58,484 nucleotides of DNA from Gammaproteobacteria bacterium (GTDB taxonomy: Bacteria; Pseudomonadota; Gammaproteobacteria; Steroidobacterales; Steroidobacteraceae), in the NCBI GenBank assembly GCA_028293725.1, contig JAQGOE010000043.1, positions 1 through 58,484 of the forward strand. Reading direction: 5' to 3'. Shown here in pieces: positions 31,753 to 41,987 of the stretch (within the stretch, counting starts at the first letter, position 1; every line of letters starts with the position of its first letter). The translations under genes were made by a program, and so were the position numbers. The notes beneath the pieces were generated by a model that was not told the DNA's origin, made no database searches, and was given only the letters and a program-made list of their open reading frames with translations.

Positions 31753-34700
31753 ATGCAAACCAATAATTCCAAATCCGCCACCCTGCTCAAGTCGGTACTG
31801 GCGGCTTCCGTTCTCCTGCTGGGTGGGGGGGCCGCGCTGGCTCAGCAACAAGTCAACCTGACGGCAGCGGCGTCCAATGCGGTGATGCCCGACGGTACTG
31901 CCGTACCCATGTGGGGTTACAGCTGCGGAGCTGCGGTCAGTGGCTCGACTGCTACCTGCGCGGCGCTGAACTCCCAGGCCGCCCAGTCCTGGTCCCCGGT
32001 GATCATCACGGTGTCCAGCGGCCAGGACCTGAAGATCAATCTGAGGAACAGCCTGCCGACCGGGGTTCCAACTTCGCTTGTTATTGTAGGCCAGGTGGGT
32101 GGCGGCCTCGGTTCGGCTCGTGTGGCTGTCCCGAGCCCCGTTCACGCGCCTCAGGGGGCTACCTGGCCGATCGTCGGAGCACCTGACACCGGCACCCCGG
32201 ATACGGCCGGCAATCCGACATTCAATCCACCGCCCCAGCCTGATCGCGTGCAGTCCTTCTCGACCGAGGTTGCCACCGGCGCGACGACGGCGCTGACCTG
32301 GACGAAACCCCGGCCGGGTACTTACCTCATCGAGTCGGGCACGCACCCGTCGATCCAGGCCCCGATGGGGCTCATCGGCATGGTGGTCGTCACCTGCGCT
32401 CCGGGAGATACGACGGGCTGCACGGCAGGTAACGCCTATCCGAACGTCGCCTACGACGCTGATCTGGCGATTCTGCTTAGCGAAGTCGACCCGGTGCAGA
32501 ACGCGGGAGTCAACGCAGCTGTCAGCACGGCCGGATTCCTCGAAACCAACTCTTTCGCCGGCTACACCGCCACGGGTAGCCCGGCGTGGCATTGCAAGAA
32601 CAACACCGGCGCCACCGTCACCGACAACGCGTGCTATCCCCCAGCGGTCAACTACACACCGACCTATTACCTGATCAATGGTCGTGGGTTCGACAGGACC
32701 AATGCGAGCGCGTCACTCTATCCGATCAATCCGTCCACGGTGACCAGCGGCAAGCTCCTGGTGCGACTGGTCAACGCCGGCCTGCGGATGCACGTGCCTT
32801 CGATCGTCGGCGCGACGAGCCAGGGCACGGCCGCTGCCCCCGGCATAACCCTGATCGCCGAGGACGGCAACGTGCTGCCTGGAGCGCCCCGCGTCCAGAG
32901 CGAAGTCTTCATGGCCGCCGGCAAGACATATGACGTGACGATCAACGTGCCGACCAGCGCGAAGGCCCTGCCGATCTTCGACCGCCAGTTGAGTCTGTCG
33001 GCAAATACGACCGCGCGGGACGCCGGCATGCTGGCGTACATCGGGGCCAACGGCGCAACGGCGCCGGTCGTCGGTTCGCAAGCCACGGCAAAAGCGAACA
33101 ACGACACGTACTCCCTGCTGCTCGGACAGAGCCTGTCGGTCTCTGATGCGTCCAAGGGTGTCATCGCCAACGACACGAACGTAACCGGTGTTGCGCTGCT
33201 ATCAGCGCCGACGGCCGGAACGGTGACCCTGAACACGAATGGAACCTTCGCCTACTTCCCGAATGACCCGACGACAATCACGGCTGACTCGTTCCAGTAC
33301 TGTGCCAACGGCAGCGTCACTGCGACCGCCTGCTCATCAGGGCTGACCGCGACGGTAAACCTCGGTAAGTCGAGCGTGGCGGGTTCGGGTGTTAACTGCG
33401 GCGGTGGCACGGGTAGCGCCGCGACGGCGACGTTCACCGCGAGCGTCGCGAACCAGATCACTGTCACGCCTCCCGGCATTCTGGCGGGGTGCACTGACGG
33501 CGCCGGTCTGGCGCTGACGATCAAGGGCGCCACGGCCTCGGCGCCCCTGACGGTCGGCGGAGGCGGGGCGACGGTTTCTGCCGACGGCGGCTTCACGGCG
33601 GCGAGCGGCTCCGGCACGCAGACCTTCAATGTCACTGCCCAGAACGGAAAGGGAGAGACCGCCGACGTTGCGGTGACTGTCAACTACCCGACCGGAAGCA
33701 ACTTGCAGGTCACCGTACTGGACGGCACCGACCACAAGACCCAACTCAGCGACTACCGCTGGGTCATCGAGGAAGACCGGACGTTCTATGTCGACCCGAA
33801 GTGCACGACGAACCCACTGCCTTCCGGATGCCCCATTGCGATCCAGAGCGGTCCGGCAGCGGGCGCACCCGTCAACTATGGGACGAATTTCCACACGAGC
33901 TACATGCCGCTGGTGGCCGCAGGTTGCACGGGCCCACTGTCGTGCGAGAGCGGCCAGACAATGCAGGGTGCGGGTGTGGTCTGTGACGTCGGCAACGGTG
34001 TATGCCGAGCCGGCGCCGCGCAGAACGTGACCCTACCCGGGCAGGTGCCACTGGATCCGACCAAACGCTACTACATCTCGGTGCTGCCGGGCGACGCAGC
34101 CAACCCGTTCATGGGCGGCAATCTGAGCGCGCCGGCCAACTGCGCTCCGGCCCCCGGCGTTCAGCAGGGTTATAACGCTGATGGTTCGCTGAACACGGAT
34201 TGCGGCCACGGCATGGGCGGTGCGCCGATCCCCGCCGGCGTGACATCGGTAACGGTCTTGACGGTTCCGACGCCGCTGCCCACCGCGACCATGTCCGTGT
34301 TCGTGTACGAAGATGACTGGCCGCTGAATGGCGAACAGGGCGCCGGCGGCGGTGTCGACGTGCTGGCGACGAATGAGCCGGGACTCGGTGGCTTTCAGGT
34401 CACGATCTTCGACCAGGCCGGCGGTACCGGTGATGCAACCGGCCAGCCGACCTACGACATGTTCAACCAGCCGCTCTCAAACAGCCTGGCGGGCACGATC
34501 GATCCGATCACCGGCTTGGACGCATGCCCGATCTCGAACTCCGTCACGAACAGCGTTCGAGCTCAGATCAGCGCGAACCTGACCAGGAATTCGGCGACTT
34601 TCACCTACACCCTGGCACCTGGTTCAACAAATCTGCCGCCGCCGCTGGTGGCCGGCTCGACGTTGAGCGACGGCTCTCCCTCCGGTGCAATCCCCGCGGG

Positions 34701-37700
34701 GACCACCATCACGAGCGTCACCCAGGTCGGGACGTCGTCTTCTTACCGGATCACGATGAGCGCAGCCGCTACTGCCAGGGTGAATGCTGACAAGATCCTC
34801 GTCTTCAACGGCACCCAGCAGGGCATCGTCGGCATGATCGTGACGTGTCCGAAGTTCGAATCGGACGGCAAGACGCTCTCGCCGATGGCAGGGCAGGCCA
34901 TCATCAAGAACCTTTATCCCGGGCGCTACGGCGTCTCTGCGCTGCCAGGCTCCGATCGCATCGCGCTCGGCGAAGAATGGATTCAAACCAACACGCTGGA
35001 CGGCCAGAAGTCGCACGACTCGTTCATGCGAGTCGGCGAGCCGGGTTATTTCCAGGAATTCGGCCCGGCCGGCTATCACGTCTCGATCGGGTTCGTCAAT
35101 CCCAAGATCATCAACGATCGCCGCATCAACACTGCCAGCACCGGCATATGCGATTCGAAGGCCAGCGGTGGCCAGCTGACCTGTAACTGGGAAATCAAGG
35201 GCAAGGTGTTCGGCTCGAGGCTGAGCCGCACGCCGGATCAGCGCCTGTACTCGAGCGGCAGCCGTGACGCGCTCTCGTTCACACAATGCTACGTCGGCCT
35301 GGGCGACCCCGATGGCGCCGAAATCGCCTTCACGAAGTGCGATAGCGACGGCAACTTTGATTTCAAGAGTATCCCGGCAGGCAACTGGGCGCTCACGACC
35401 TTTGACCAGTGGAACGACCAGATCATCGACGGCATCACGCAAGGCGTCGGGGTGGGTTGTGTACCGAGCGCTCCGGGTGTGACGTCTTCGGGACCCTGCG
35501 CATCGGGTTCCACGACCGGGACGACCGGGTGCAACGGTACCGGCACCACCGGCACCGTGTGTGACATGGGTGAAATCGGCGTGCACCAATGGCAGGCCGA
35601 CTTGTACACGCGGACTTTCATCGATACCGATGGCTCTGGCGTGTCGAACGATTCGAAGCCCGGGCTGTCCTTGGTTGCGACCAACGTCCGCTTCCGCGAT
35701 GGCAGCTATTCGAACTTCAACAGCACCGACTTGAGCGGTAACGCGGGCTTCAACGAGGTCTTCCCGCTATTCAACTGGTACGTGGTCGAGACGGACAGCA
35801 CGCGTTACAAGACGACCGGCGTGCACGTCATCTACGACGCCGGCGGCCCCTCGGACGGATCAGCTTCGTGCGATCCGGCCGCCAGCCCCTGCGGCAATTC
35901 CCAAACCGCGCAGTTCTTCGCGAACACGTACGAGAAGTTCCCGCTGCCTCCGGAGCTGATGCCGCCCGGGTCCGTGCCCTGCGCCAACGCAGACTGCTCG
36001 AGCGAAACCATCGCCAACGGCTTGAAGCGCCCCACAGCGGTCTACAACTCGACCGGCCGCATCGATCCGCCGTACTGGTTCGGCTCGTACGGTTGGCAGG
36101 GCTACATCGGCCAGGGCAACTTCCTGGAGTTCGGTAAGAAGCCGTTCGCCGCCGGTGAGACGGGCCCGATCCATGGGCACGTCATCTACGCTTCGACCCG
36201 ACCGTTCGACGACCCGCAGTTGCTGCTGCAGTTGAGTTGGGAGCCGATGATCCCGCACGTCCGGGTGAATCTGTACCAGGAAGGTGTTGCCGCCGACGGT
36301 GTTACCCCGACACTGACCCTCGTCGACCACACGGAGACGACCAGCTTCGACGACTGGGCGCAGGGCTTCCGCAAGGACGCCAGCGGGAACCCGGTCCTGG
36401 CCGCCGATGGTAAGGGCTACATCCCGAACATCAGCTGCCCGGGTCAGACGGCGAATGCCGCCGGTACCCAGTTCGATCCGTTCTACTACGCGCTGCAGGA
36501 CCAGCCGAGCTACCTGGACTTGTACAACAAGCAGCATGCGGTACCGGGCACCATCAACGCTGCAGCGACCGGAACGCCCCTACCGTATGACTCGCAGTAC
36601 AAGTGCTACGACGGCATGCATAGCTGGAATCAGTTACAGCCGGCGCCGTACGACGGCATGTACAGCTTCCCCAGCACGAACACACTGGACCCGGCGACCG
36701 GCAAGCCGGTCGGCACGAACTGCTCGGTCTGCGCCCCGAACCCGGATTCGAACGATCCGTATCGCGCTGGCACGCCCATGCTGCCGCCGGGCAAGTACGT
36801 CGTTGAAGTGGTCGTGCCGCCCGGCTACGAGCTGGTGAAGGAAGAGGACAAGAACATCCTCATCGGCGACAACTACATCGCGCCGGCCACAGTCCAGTTC
36901 CCGGGCCTTGGTGGTTCGATCTTCATCCTTCCTGACCAGGCCTCGCTCAGCGCCACTTACAACTCGGCCAACGCGCAGAACGCCACGGTCAACCTCGGTC
37001 GCAACCCCAGCCTCGTGAGCCACGAGGGTGATACCGGCAGTGATGAATCGTACTGGCCCTGCGTCGGTACTGTGCGCCAGGTGCCGGACTTCATCAGCCT
37101 CTACCCGCAGTCGGGCGAGGTCTCACCGTTCGCCGGTGCGATGCGGCCGCTGTGCGACCGTAAGGAAGTCAACCTGACCGAGCAGTCCTCCGCGCTGGTG
37201 AAGTTCTACCTCTTCACCTCGACGCATGTCGCGGCACACTTCCAGGGCATCATCCTCGATGACTTCACGGCCGAGTTCGATCCCTTCTCGCCGCAGTTCG
37301 GTGAGAAGTTCGCGCCCTCGTACCTGCCGATCGGGATCAAGGACTGGACGGGCAACGAGATCAACCGCGTCTACTCGGACCAGTTCGGTCTGTACAACGG
37401 CCTGAACTACTCGACCTGGGAAGTCAATCCGCCTAACCCGACCGGGTACGGGCCGACGATGATGGTCTACTGCATGAACGACGCGGGCCTGACGAACGGC
37501 CCGAACGGGCAGTCCACGCCGGACGCGTTGTTCCAGCCTGGCTACAGCCAGTTCTGCTACGAGCTACCGTCCATGCCCGGCCAGACCGGTTACTTCGATA
37601 CGCCGGTCGTTCCGGTGCAGGCCTTCTCGGAGGGCTACAACCATCCAGACTGCTCTTATCCGGACACGACACCGGCGATCGGCAGCGTGGCGGGTGATTT

Positions 37701-40700
37701 GGCGGGTCCGTGGGTCTCGGCGGCCGGTCATACGATCACGGTCAACTCGCTGGGTGACCAGTCAGTGGAGTGGTACGGGTACACCGGACCCGCCATTACA
37801 ACCGCGCCGTACAACAAGCCAAAGACCACGCGCCATTACGGGTTTGGCTCGGCGAAGGGCACCGTCAAAATCGGCAACGTCACCGTGCCTGCGGCCAGCG
37901 TGACGTGGGGCGACACGACGATCTCCTTCCCGGCCCCCTCGGGCGTGTCGGCTTGCGCTGTCCAGCAGCAGAGCAAGTACGGCGGCCCGGCCGGCAACAA
38001 CCCGCCAGTCTCGACGGCAAACTGCGGCGAGCTCGTGATCACGACGGCGGCTGGCAAACAATCGATCGACACGGTCACCGTGACGATCGGCGGCAAGCAG
38101 CCGACGGTGATGACGGCCGGCCAGACGATCCAGTCCGCGATCGACGCGGCGAAGCCGGGCGACATGATCATCGTTCCGCCGGGCACCTACAATGAGATGG
38201 TCGTGATGTGGAAGCCGATCCGCCTGCAAGGCGTCGGTGCGGCGTCCGCGGTGATCGATGCCAACACCCAGCCGGCCGGCAAGCTGCTCACTCCGTGGCG
38301 GCAGAAGATCGTGTGCCTGTTCGGCCTGACGGTCGACGGCCGTCCACGCTCTTCGTCCGACAGGGCCTGCGACACCGGTATGAACTTCGCGCTGATCGGC
38401 GACGCGAACCAGAATTTCGCGACCATGACGGTCGATCGTCTGCCCTTCGAAGCGACCCTTGGCTGGGACGCGAGCCTGAATGGCAATCTCGCCGAACAGT
38501 TGAGTGAGCCGAGTCTCCTGGGAGCGTACGAAGGCGCCGCGATCACGGTGGTTGCCAAGGGCGTGAAGTTCCCGAGGGGCACGGCCATCAACGATGCCTT
38601 CGGTGCGACGACCGGTGCAGCCTTCCCCGACAACACGGCCCTGCTCACTGCGTCGGACTGCGGCGGCTCGAATGCGAATTCAGCCAATCCGTACCCGACG
38701 AACTACTTCTGCAACCCCTCGAGCATCGATGGTCTCGGTATTCGCGACAGCTCGCAGGGCGGCGGCGGTATCTTCGTCCACGGCTACGCACACAACCTGC
38801 AGATCGCCAACAACCGTGTGCACAACAACACCGGCACGATGGCGGGCGGCATCACGATCGGCGTGGGTGAGCACCCGGATGTGGAGCTTGCAGGCACCGC
38901 GACCGTGCTGAGCTACCCCGAGTCGTGCGAGATCAGCAACGTCACCAACCTGGCGCTGCCGTTCTGCTTCAACCTTCACGTCAACATCCATAACAACGCG
39001 GTGGTGGGCAACTCGTCCATGGGCGATGAGCTCTTCTCGTCGACCCCGGCCGGCGCGGGCGGCGTCAGCATCAACAGCGGCGCCGACTACTACAAATTCA
39101 CCAACAACCTGGTGTGCGGCAACATCAGCACCGGTGACGGTGGCGGCTTCTCCCACATCGGCTTCATCAAGAACGGCGACATCGAGAACAACACCATCAT
39201 CTTCAACCAGAGCACGAATCCGACCATCACGACCAATGGCGGCGGCGTCCTGGTGATGGGTGCGCCGGATGCCGACCCGACCACCTGCGGCGTGACGACG
39301 GACCAGGACTGCCTGCCGCCTCCGGGAACGATCAGCCCCAGCGACGGCACCGGCCAGGGGCTGATCATCAACGCGAACCTGATCCTGGGCAACGCGGCTG
39401 ATTCCGGCAGCGGTGGCGGTGTGCGCATGCAGGGGGTCAATGGGACCGACGTGCTGAACTTCCCGAACGGCGCCTCCGCTTGCGCGGCTGACCTTGGAAC
39501 GGGGTCCGGGCATCACTGCTACTGGAACTCGGCCAACGTGACGAACAACATCATCGTCAACAACGTGGCGGGCTGGGACGGCGCCGGGGTTTCGCTGGTC
39601 GACTCGCTGGCGGTCAATATCGTGAACAACACGATTGCGGCCAACGACTCGACAGCCTCCTCCGGCACGCTGTTCCAGACGCTGTTCGCGCCCTTGGCGA
39701 GCTCAACGCCGGTGGCCAACATTACGTGCGGTGCCACGGGCGGCCAGTCCTGCCCGCAGGTCTCCGGCCTGGTGAGCGTCGAGAACAGTCCAGTGCTGGT
39801 GGCCAACGTGAACCAGACGGTCGGTACGAAGACCTGTCCGCAAGGCCATGGGATCTCCGGCGCATGCTTCAGCCACTCGATTCCGCTGATGTTCAACGAT
39901 GCAATCTGGCAGAACCGCTCGTTCTACATCGGTGTCGGCGGCTTCGGTCCGGCGACGAGCGGCCAGAATCAGCAGCACATGGTATCGCTGTACAACGCCG
40001 CGCAGGAGACGGGCGCGGGCAACCCACAAGCGATGACGACGGGCGCCGGGACAGCAGTTCTCAACCAGGCGACGACGGGTGCTTGCCCGGCCGGTTCTAC
40101 CTACTGGGAGATTGGTTTCCGCGGTGACACGCAAGCCGGCTCGCACAGTCCTCAGGGCTTCGCGCCCTTGAACTCCGTGCTGTCGAGCTCGATCTACGGT
40201 GGAACCGCCAACCCGACGGGCTCCCCGGCCTTCACGAGCCAGTATTGCAACGGCTCGCGCACGCCGCCGGAGGCCGGTGGTACCGGCTGGCAGGTTCCCC
40301 CGGGCACGAACGAGACCAATGCCTTCCCGAATCCGGTGTTCAGCCTGACGCCCGCAGCCGTGGTCGACGAAGGCAACAACTGGGTCAACCTGCGCTGGGG
40401 CCCGCTGTCGCTGTATCCGATCGACGGGACTAACAGCCCGTCGTATCAGGGAACGAGCCCGCTGGCCAACTACGTGCCGCAGACCGGATCGTCGGCGATC
40501 AACGCGGGCGCGGCCAGCGTCACCTTCGGGACCGGCAACAACGCCATCGCGGTGAGTGCGCCGAAGACGGACTTCTACGGCAACACGCGTCCGGGCGGTG
40601 CCGGCTACGACATCGGTGCCGTCGAGGTGGCGGGGGCCGCAAACGTGACCGATCTTTCGGTGACGAAGGTCGATGATCACGGCGGCAGGCTCGGCAGCGG

Positions 40701-41355
40701 CCCGACTATCACCTACACGGTTGTTGTGACCAACAACGGAACGCAGCTCGTGTCGGGCGCCGCACTGACCGACACACTGCCCGCGATCGGCATTGTTCCG
40801 CTGCTGACGGTCAACAGCTGGACTTGTGCCACGGCGGGTGCAGGTGCGTCCTGCACGGCGACCGGAGGCGGCAACTCGACACGTTCGGGCAGCGTGACGC
40901 TGCCGGCTGGCGGATCGGCGACGTACACGTTGCGTGCAAGCCTGTCGATGCTCGGACAGGTTACGATTGTGCTAGCCAATGCCAGCTCGATGTCGAACGT
41001 TGTCAGCGTGGCGACACCGGCAGGGGTCACGGATTCGAACACTGCCAACAACGCGGCGACCGACACGACGAACTTCGTGAAGCTCTCGTCGATCTTGCCG
41101 ACCTCAGGTTCGCGCGGCAGTGTGGTTCCGGTGACCATCACGGGTACTAACCTGACAGGCGCGACGGGCGTGACGATGTCCGGCGGTGGTGTGACCTGCA
41201 GTGGGGTTGCTGCCACCGGCGCGGGCACGAGCGTTACAGCAAACTGCTCGATCTCGTCCACTGCGGCAAACGGAGCGTTGACCGGCATCAGAACGGTGAC
41301 GGTCGCCACACCGGCTGGAAACTCACTCGGCGCGGTCACCTTCAAGGTGAACTGA
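31753..41355 (+). CDS. Giant secreted protein: cupredoxin-like N-terminus, beta-helix, DUF11-like and IPT/TIG-like domains
   Basis: This 3200-residue single frame has a signal peptide (about 1-30). Residues about 31-430 are cupredoxin-like (MPDGTAVPMWGYSCG), but GTYLIESGTHPSIQAPMG lacks copper His/Cys ligands. A tandem-95/cadherin-like repeat follows (about 440-535), then long Cys-containing SdrD-B or carboxypeptidase-regulatory-like segments (about 650-1900: YPGRYGVSALPG, KSIPAGNWALTTFD). Next are an IPT-like segment, a right-handed beta-helix (about 2115-2960: TIQSAIDAAKPGDMIIVPPG, many NNxIxxN turns), a DUF11-like domain (about 2966-3105) and a final IPT/TIG-like domain. No haem motif or outer-membrane barrel is seen. 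It is 17 bp after protein 2, so probably co-transcribed and a T2SS cargo or surface scaffold. Its function is unknown. Confidence 0.8.
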   Translation: MQTNNSKSATLLKSVLAASVLLLGGGAALAQQQVNLTAAASNAVMPDGTAVPMWGYSCGAAVSGSTATCAALNSQAAQSWSPVIITVSSGQDLKINLRNSLPTGVPTSLVIVGQVGGGLGSARVAVPSPVHAPQGATWPIVGAPDTGTPDTAGNPTFNPPPQPDRVQSFSTEVATGATTALTWTKPRPGTYLIESGTHPSIQAPMGLIGMVVVTCAPGDTTGCTAGNAYPNVAYDADLAILLSEVDPVQNAGVNAAVSTAGFLETNSFAGYTATGSPAWHCKNNTGATVTDNACYPPAVNYTPTYYLINGRGFDRTNASASLYPINPSTVTSGKLLVRLVNAGLRMHVPSIVGATSQGTAAAPGITLIAEDGNVLPGAPRVQSEVFMAAGKTYDVTINVPTSAKALPIFDRQLSLSANTTARDAGMLAYIGANGATAPVVGSQATAKANNDTYSLLLGQSLSVSDASKGVIANDTNVTGVALLSAPTAGTVTLNTNGTFAYFPNDPTTITADSFQYCANGSVTATACSSGLTATVNLGKSSVAGSGVNCGGGTGSAATATFTASVANQITVTPPGILAGCTDGAGLALTIKGATASAPLTVGGGGATVSADGGFTAASGSGTQTFNVTAQNGKGETADVAVTVNYPTGSNLQVTVLDGTDHKTQLSDYRWVIEEDRTFYVDPKCTTNPLPSGCPIAIQSGPAAGAPVNYGTNFHTSYMPLVAAGCTGPLSCESGQTMQGAGVVCDVGNGVCRAGAAQNVTLPGQVPLDPTKRYYISVLPGDAANPFMGGNLSAPANCAPAPGVQQGYNADGSLNTDCGHGMGGAPIPAGVTSVTVLTVPTPLPTATMSVFVYEDDWPLNGEQGAGGGVDVLATNEPGLGGFQVTIFDQAGGTGDATGQPTYDMFNQPLSNSLAGTIDPITGLDACPISNSVTNSVRAQISANLTRNSATFTYTLAPGSTNLPPPLVAGSTLSDGSPSGAIPAGTTITSVTQVGTSSSYRITMSAAATARVNADKILVFNGTQQGIVGMIVTCPKFESDGKTLSPMAGQAIIKNLYPGRYGVSALPGSDRIALGEEWIQTNTLDGQKSHDSFMRVGEPGYFQEFGPAGYHVSIGFVNPKIINDRRINTASTGICDSKASGGQLTCNWEIKGKVFGSRLSRTPDQRLYSSGSRDALSFTQCYVGLGDPDGAEIAFTKCDSDGNFDFKSIPAGNWALTTFDQWNDQIIDGITQGVGVGCVPSAPGVTSSGPCASGSTTGTTGCNGTGTTGTVCDMGEIGVHQWQADLYTRTFIDTDGSGVSNDSKPGLSLVATNVRFRDGSYSNFNSTDLSGNAGFNEVFPLFNWYVVETDSTRYKTTGVHVIYDAGGPSDGSASCDPAASPCGNSQTAQFFANTYEKFPLPPELMPPGSVPCANADCSSETIANGLKRPTAVYNSTGRIDPPYWFGSYGWQGYIGQGNFLEFGKKPFAAGETGPIHGHVIYASTRPFDDPQLLLQLSWEPMIPHVRVNLYQEGVAADGVTPTLTLVDHTETTSFDDWAQGFRKDASGNPVLAADGKGYIPNISCPGQTANAAGTQFDPFYYALQDQPSYLDLYNKQHAVPGTINAAATGTPLPYDSQYKCYDGMHSWNQLQPAPYDGMYSFPSTNTLDPATGKPVGTNCSVCAPNPDSNDPYRAGTPMLPPGKYVVEVVVPPGYELVKEEDKNILIGDNYIAPATVQFPGLGGSIFILPDQASLSATYNSANAQNATVNLGRNPSLVSHEGDTGSDESYWPCVGTVRQVPDFISLYPQSGEVSPFAGAMRPLCDRKEVNLTEQSSALVKFYLFTSTHVAAHFQGIILDDFTAEFDPFSPQFGEKFAPSYLPIGIKDWTGNEINRVYSDQFGLYNGLNYSTWEVNPPNPTGYGPTMMVYCMNDAGLTNGPNGQSTPDALFQPGYSQFCYELPSMPGQTGYFDTPVVPVQAFSEGYNHPDCSYPDTTPAIGSVAGDLAGPWVSAAGHTITVNSLGDQSVEWYGYTGPAITTAPYNKPKTTRHYGFGSAKGTVKIGNVTVPAASVTWGDTTISFPAPSGVSACAVQQQSKYGGPAGNNPPVSTANCGELVITTAAGKQSIDTVTVTIGGKQPTVMTAGQTIQSAIDAAKPGDMIIVPPGTYNEMVVMWKPIRLQGVGAASAVIDANTQPAGKLLTPWRQKIVCLFGLTVDGRPRSSSDRACDTGMNFALIGDANQNFATMTVDRLPFEATLGWDASLNGNLAEQLSEPSLLGAYEGAAITVVAKGVKFPRGTAINDAFGATTGAAFPDNTALLTASDCGGSNANSANPYPTNYFCNPSSIDGLGIRDSSQGGGGIFVHGYAHNLQIANNRVHNNTGTMAGGITIGVGEHPDVELAGTATVLSYPESCEISNVTNLALPFCFNLHVNIHNNAVVGNSSMGDELFSSTPAGAGGVSINSGADYYKFTNNLVCGNISTGDGGGFSHIGFIKNGDIENNTIIFNQSTNPTITTNGGGVLVMGAPDADPTTCGVTTDQDCLPPPGTISPSDGTGQGLIINANLILGNAADSGSGGGVRMQGVNGTDVLNFPNGASACAADLGTGSGHHCYWNSANVTNNIIVNNVAGWDGAGVSLVDSLAVNIVNNTIAANDSTASSGTLFQTLFAPLASSTPVANITCGATGGQSCPQVSGLVSVENSPVLVANVNQTVGTKTCPQGHGISGACFSHSIPLMFNDAIWQNRSFYIGVGGFGPATSGQNQQHMVSLYNAAQETGAGNPQAMTTGAGTAVLNQATTGACPAGSTYWEIGFRGDTQAGSHSPQGFAPLNSVLSSSIYGGTANPTGSPAFTSQYCNGSRTPPEAGGTGWQVPPGTNETNAFPNPVFSLTPAAVVDEGNNWVNLRWGPLSLYPIDGTNSPSYQGTSPLANYVPQTGSSAINAGAASVTFGTGNNAIAVSAPKTDFYGNTRPGGAGYDIGAVEVAGAANVTDLSVTKVDDHGGRLGSGPTITYTVVVTNNGTQLVSGAALTDTLPAIGIVPLLTVNSWTCATAGAGASCTATGGGNSTRSGSVTLPAGGSATYTLRASLSMLGQVTIVLANASSMSNVVSVATPAGVTDSNTANNAATDTTNFVKLSSILPTSGSRGSVVPVTITGTNLTGATGVTMSGGGVTCSGVAATGAGTSVTANCSISSTAANGALTGIRTVTVATPAGNSLGAVTFKVN

Positions 41356-41372
41356 GGGCGAAGTAACCCTAC

Positions 41373-41407
41373 GGGACCGGCGTGAGCCGGTCCCTGGGGA
41401 AGGCCCC
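41373..41407 (+). terminator. Two hairpins after the giant gene
   Basis: GGGACCGGC (41373-41381), loop GTGA, GCCGGTCCC (41386-41394) is a perfect 9-bp stem, followed by a smaller GGGG-AAGG-CCCC stem (41396-41407). No U-run follows, and the next gene starts 8-10 bp later. An RNA-stability element or partial (factor-assisted) terminator that lowers expression of the downstream genes is more likely than a full stop. Confidence 0.6.
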
Positions 41408-41414
41408 AACATCA

Positions 41415-41987
41415 ATGACAGACGGCATCTCAGCGCATATCGAGCCTCGGAAGAAGGCCTTGCGGTTGAATCCAAACCCAACCCTGACAGGACGGACGGT
41501 ACTGTTGGCGTTGCTGTTCGCACTGGGCGCCGCCGACCGTTGCGATGCGCAGGCGGAGCAGGGGGATGCGCCTTCTGTCGAGTCACCAACCAGCGCGCCT
41601 GCCGGCAGCGCGGTCAGATCAAGATCTCATCGGCCGTCACGCCGCACTCCCGCACAGGTCATCGACGCCAATGTGCGGCGTCTAGCGCAGGGACTGAAGT
41701 TGGATCAAGAACAGCAGGCGAAGCTGCGCGAGATCCTGGTGGACCAGTATGCGCAGCTGATGAAGCTCCGCACCGAGTCGGCTTCCGCCACGGACCGCAC
41801 GGGGGCGATGCGCGCGATCCTGGATCGCACCCGGGAAAGGATCCGGGAGATGCTGAATGACGAGCAGAAAAGGCAGTACGTGACAGACGTGCCGCGGGAG
41901 GTCACCGCCGCTACGCGAGCCGATCTCGAGCACTGGCTCGATGTGCGCGATGCACAACGAAGAGAGGATACGGAAGAGTCGAAATGA
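41415..41987 (+). CDS. Small periplasmic helical protein, Spy/LTxxQ-like
   Basis: This 190-residue protein has a signal-like hydrophobic stretch (TVLLALLFALGAADRCDAQA, about 30-50). The helical C-terminal part resembles Spy/CpxP/ZraP-type periplasmic proteins: NVRRLAQGLKLDQEQQAKLREIL, then DRTRERIREMLNDEQKRQY, with paired helices rich in Arg/Gln/Glu. Members act as periplasmic chaperones or metal-stress sensors; that role is only suggested here. The ATG at 41415 is favoured over a GTG at 41382, which falls within the preceding hairpin. Its stop overlaps the next ATG (ATGA). Confidence 0.65.
   Translation: MTDGISAHIEPRKKALRLNPNPTLTGRTVLLALLFALGAADRCDAQAEQGDAPSVESPTSAPAGSAVRSRSHRPSRRTPAQVIDANVRRLAQGLKLDQEQQAKLREILVDQYAQLMKLRTESASATDRTGAMRAILDRTRERIREMLNDEQKRQYVTDVPREVTAATRADLEHWLDVRDAQRREDTEESK

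Noticed and set aside
31753..33100. Calling the giant protein an active multicopper oxidase
   Set aside because: The expected His and Cys ligands are absent from the visible cupredoxin motifs, so only a cupredoxin-like fold is claimed.
38680..40680. Several long minus-strand frames under the giant gene
   Set aside because: They are rich in Arg/Val/Asp without motifs and mirror the codon bias of the plus-strand protein.
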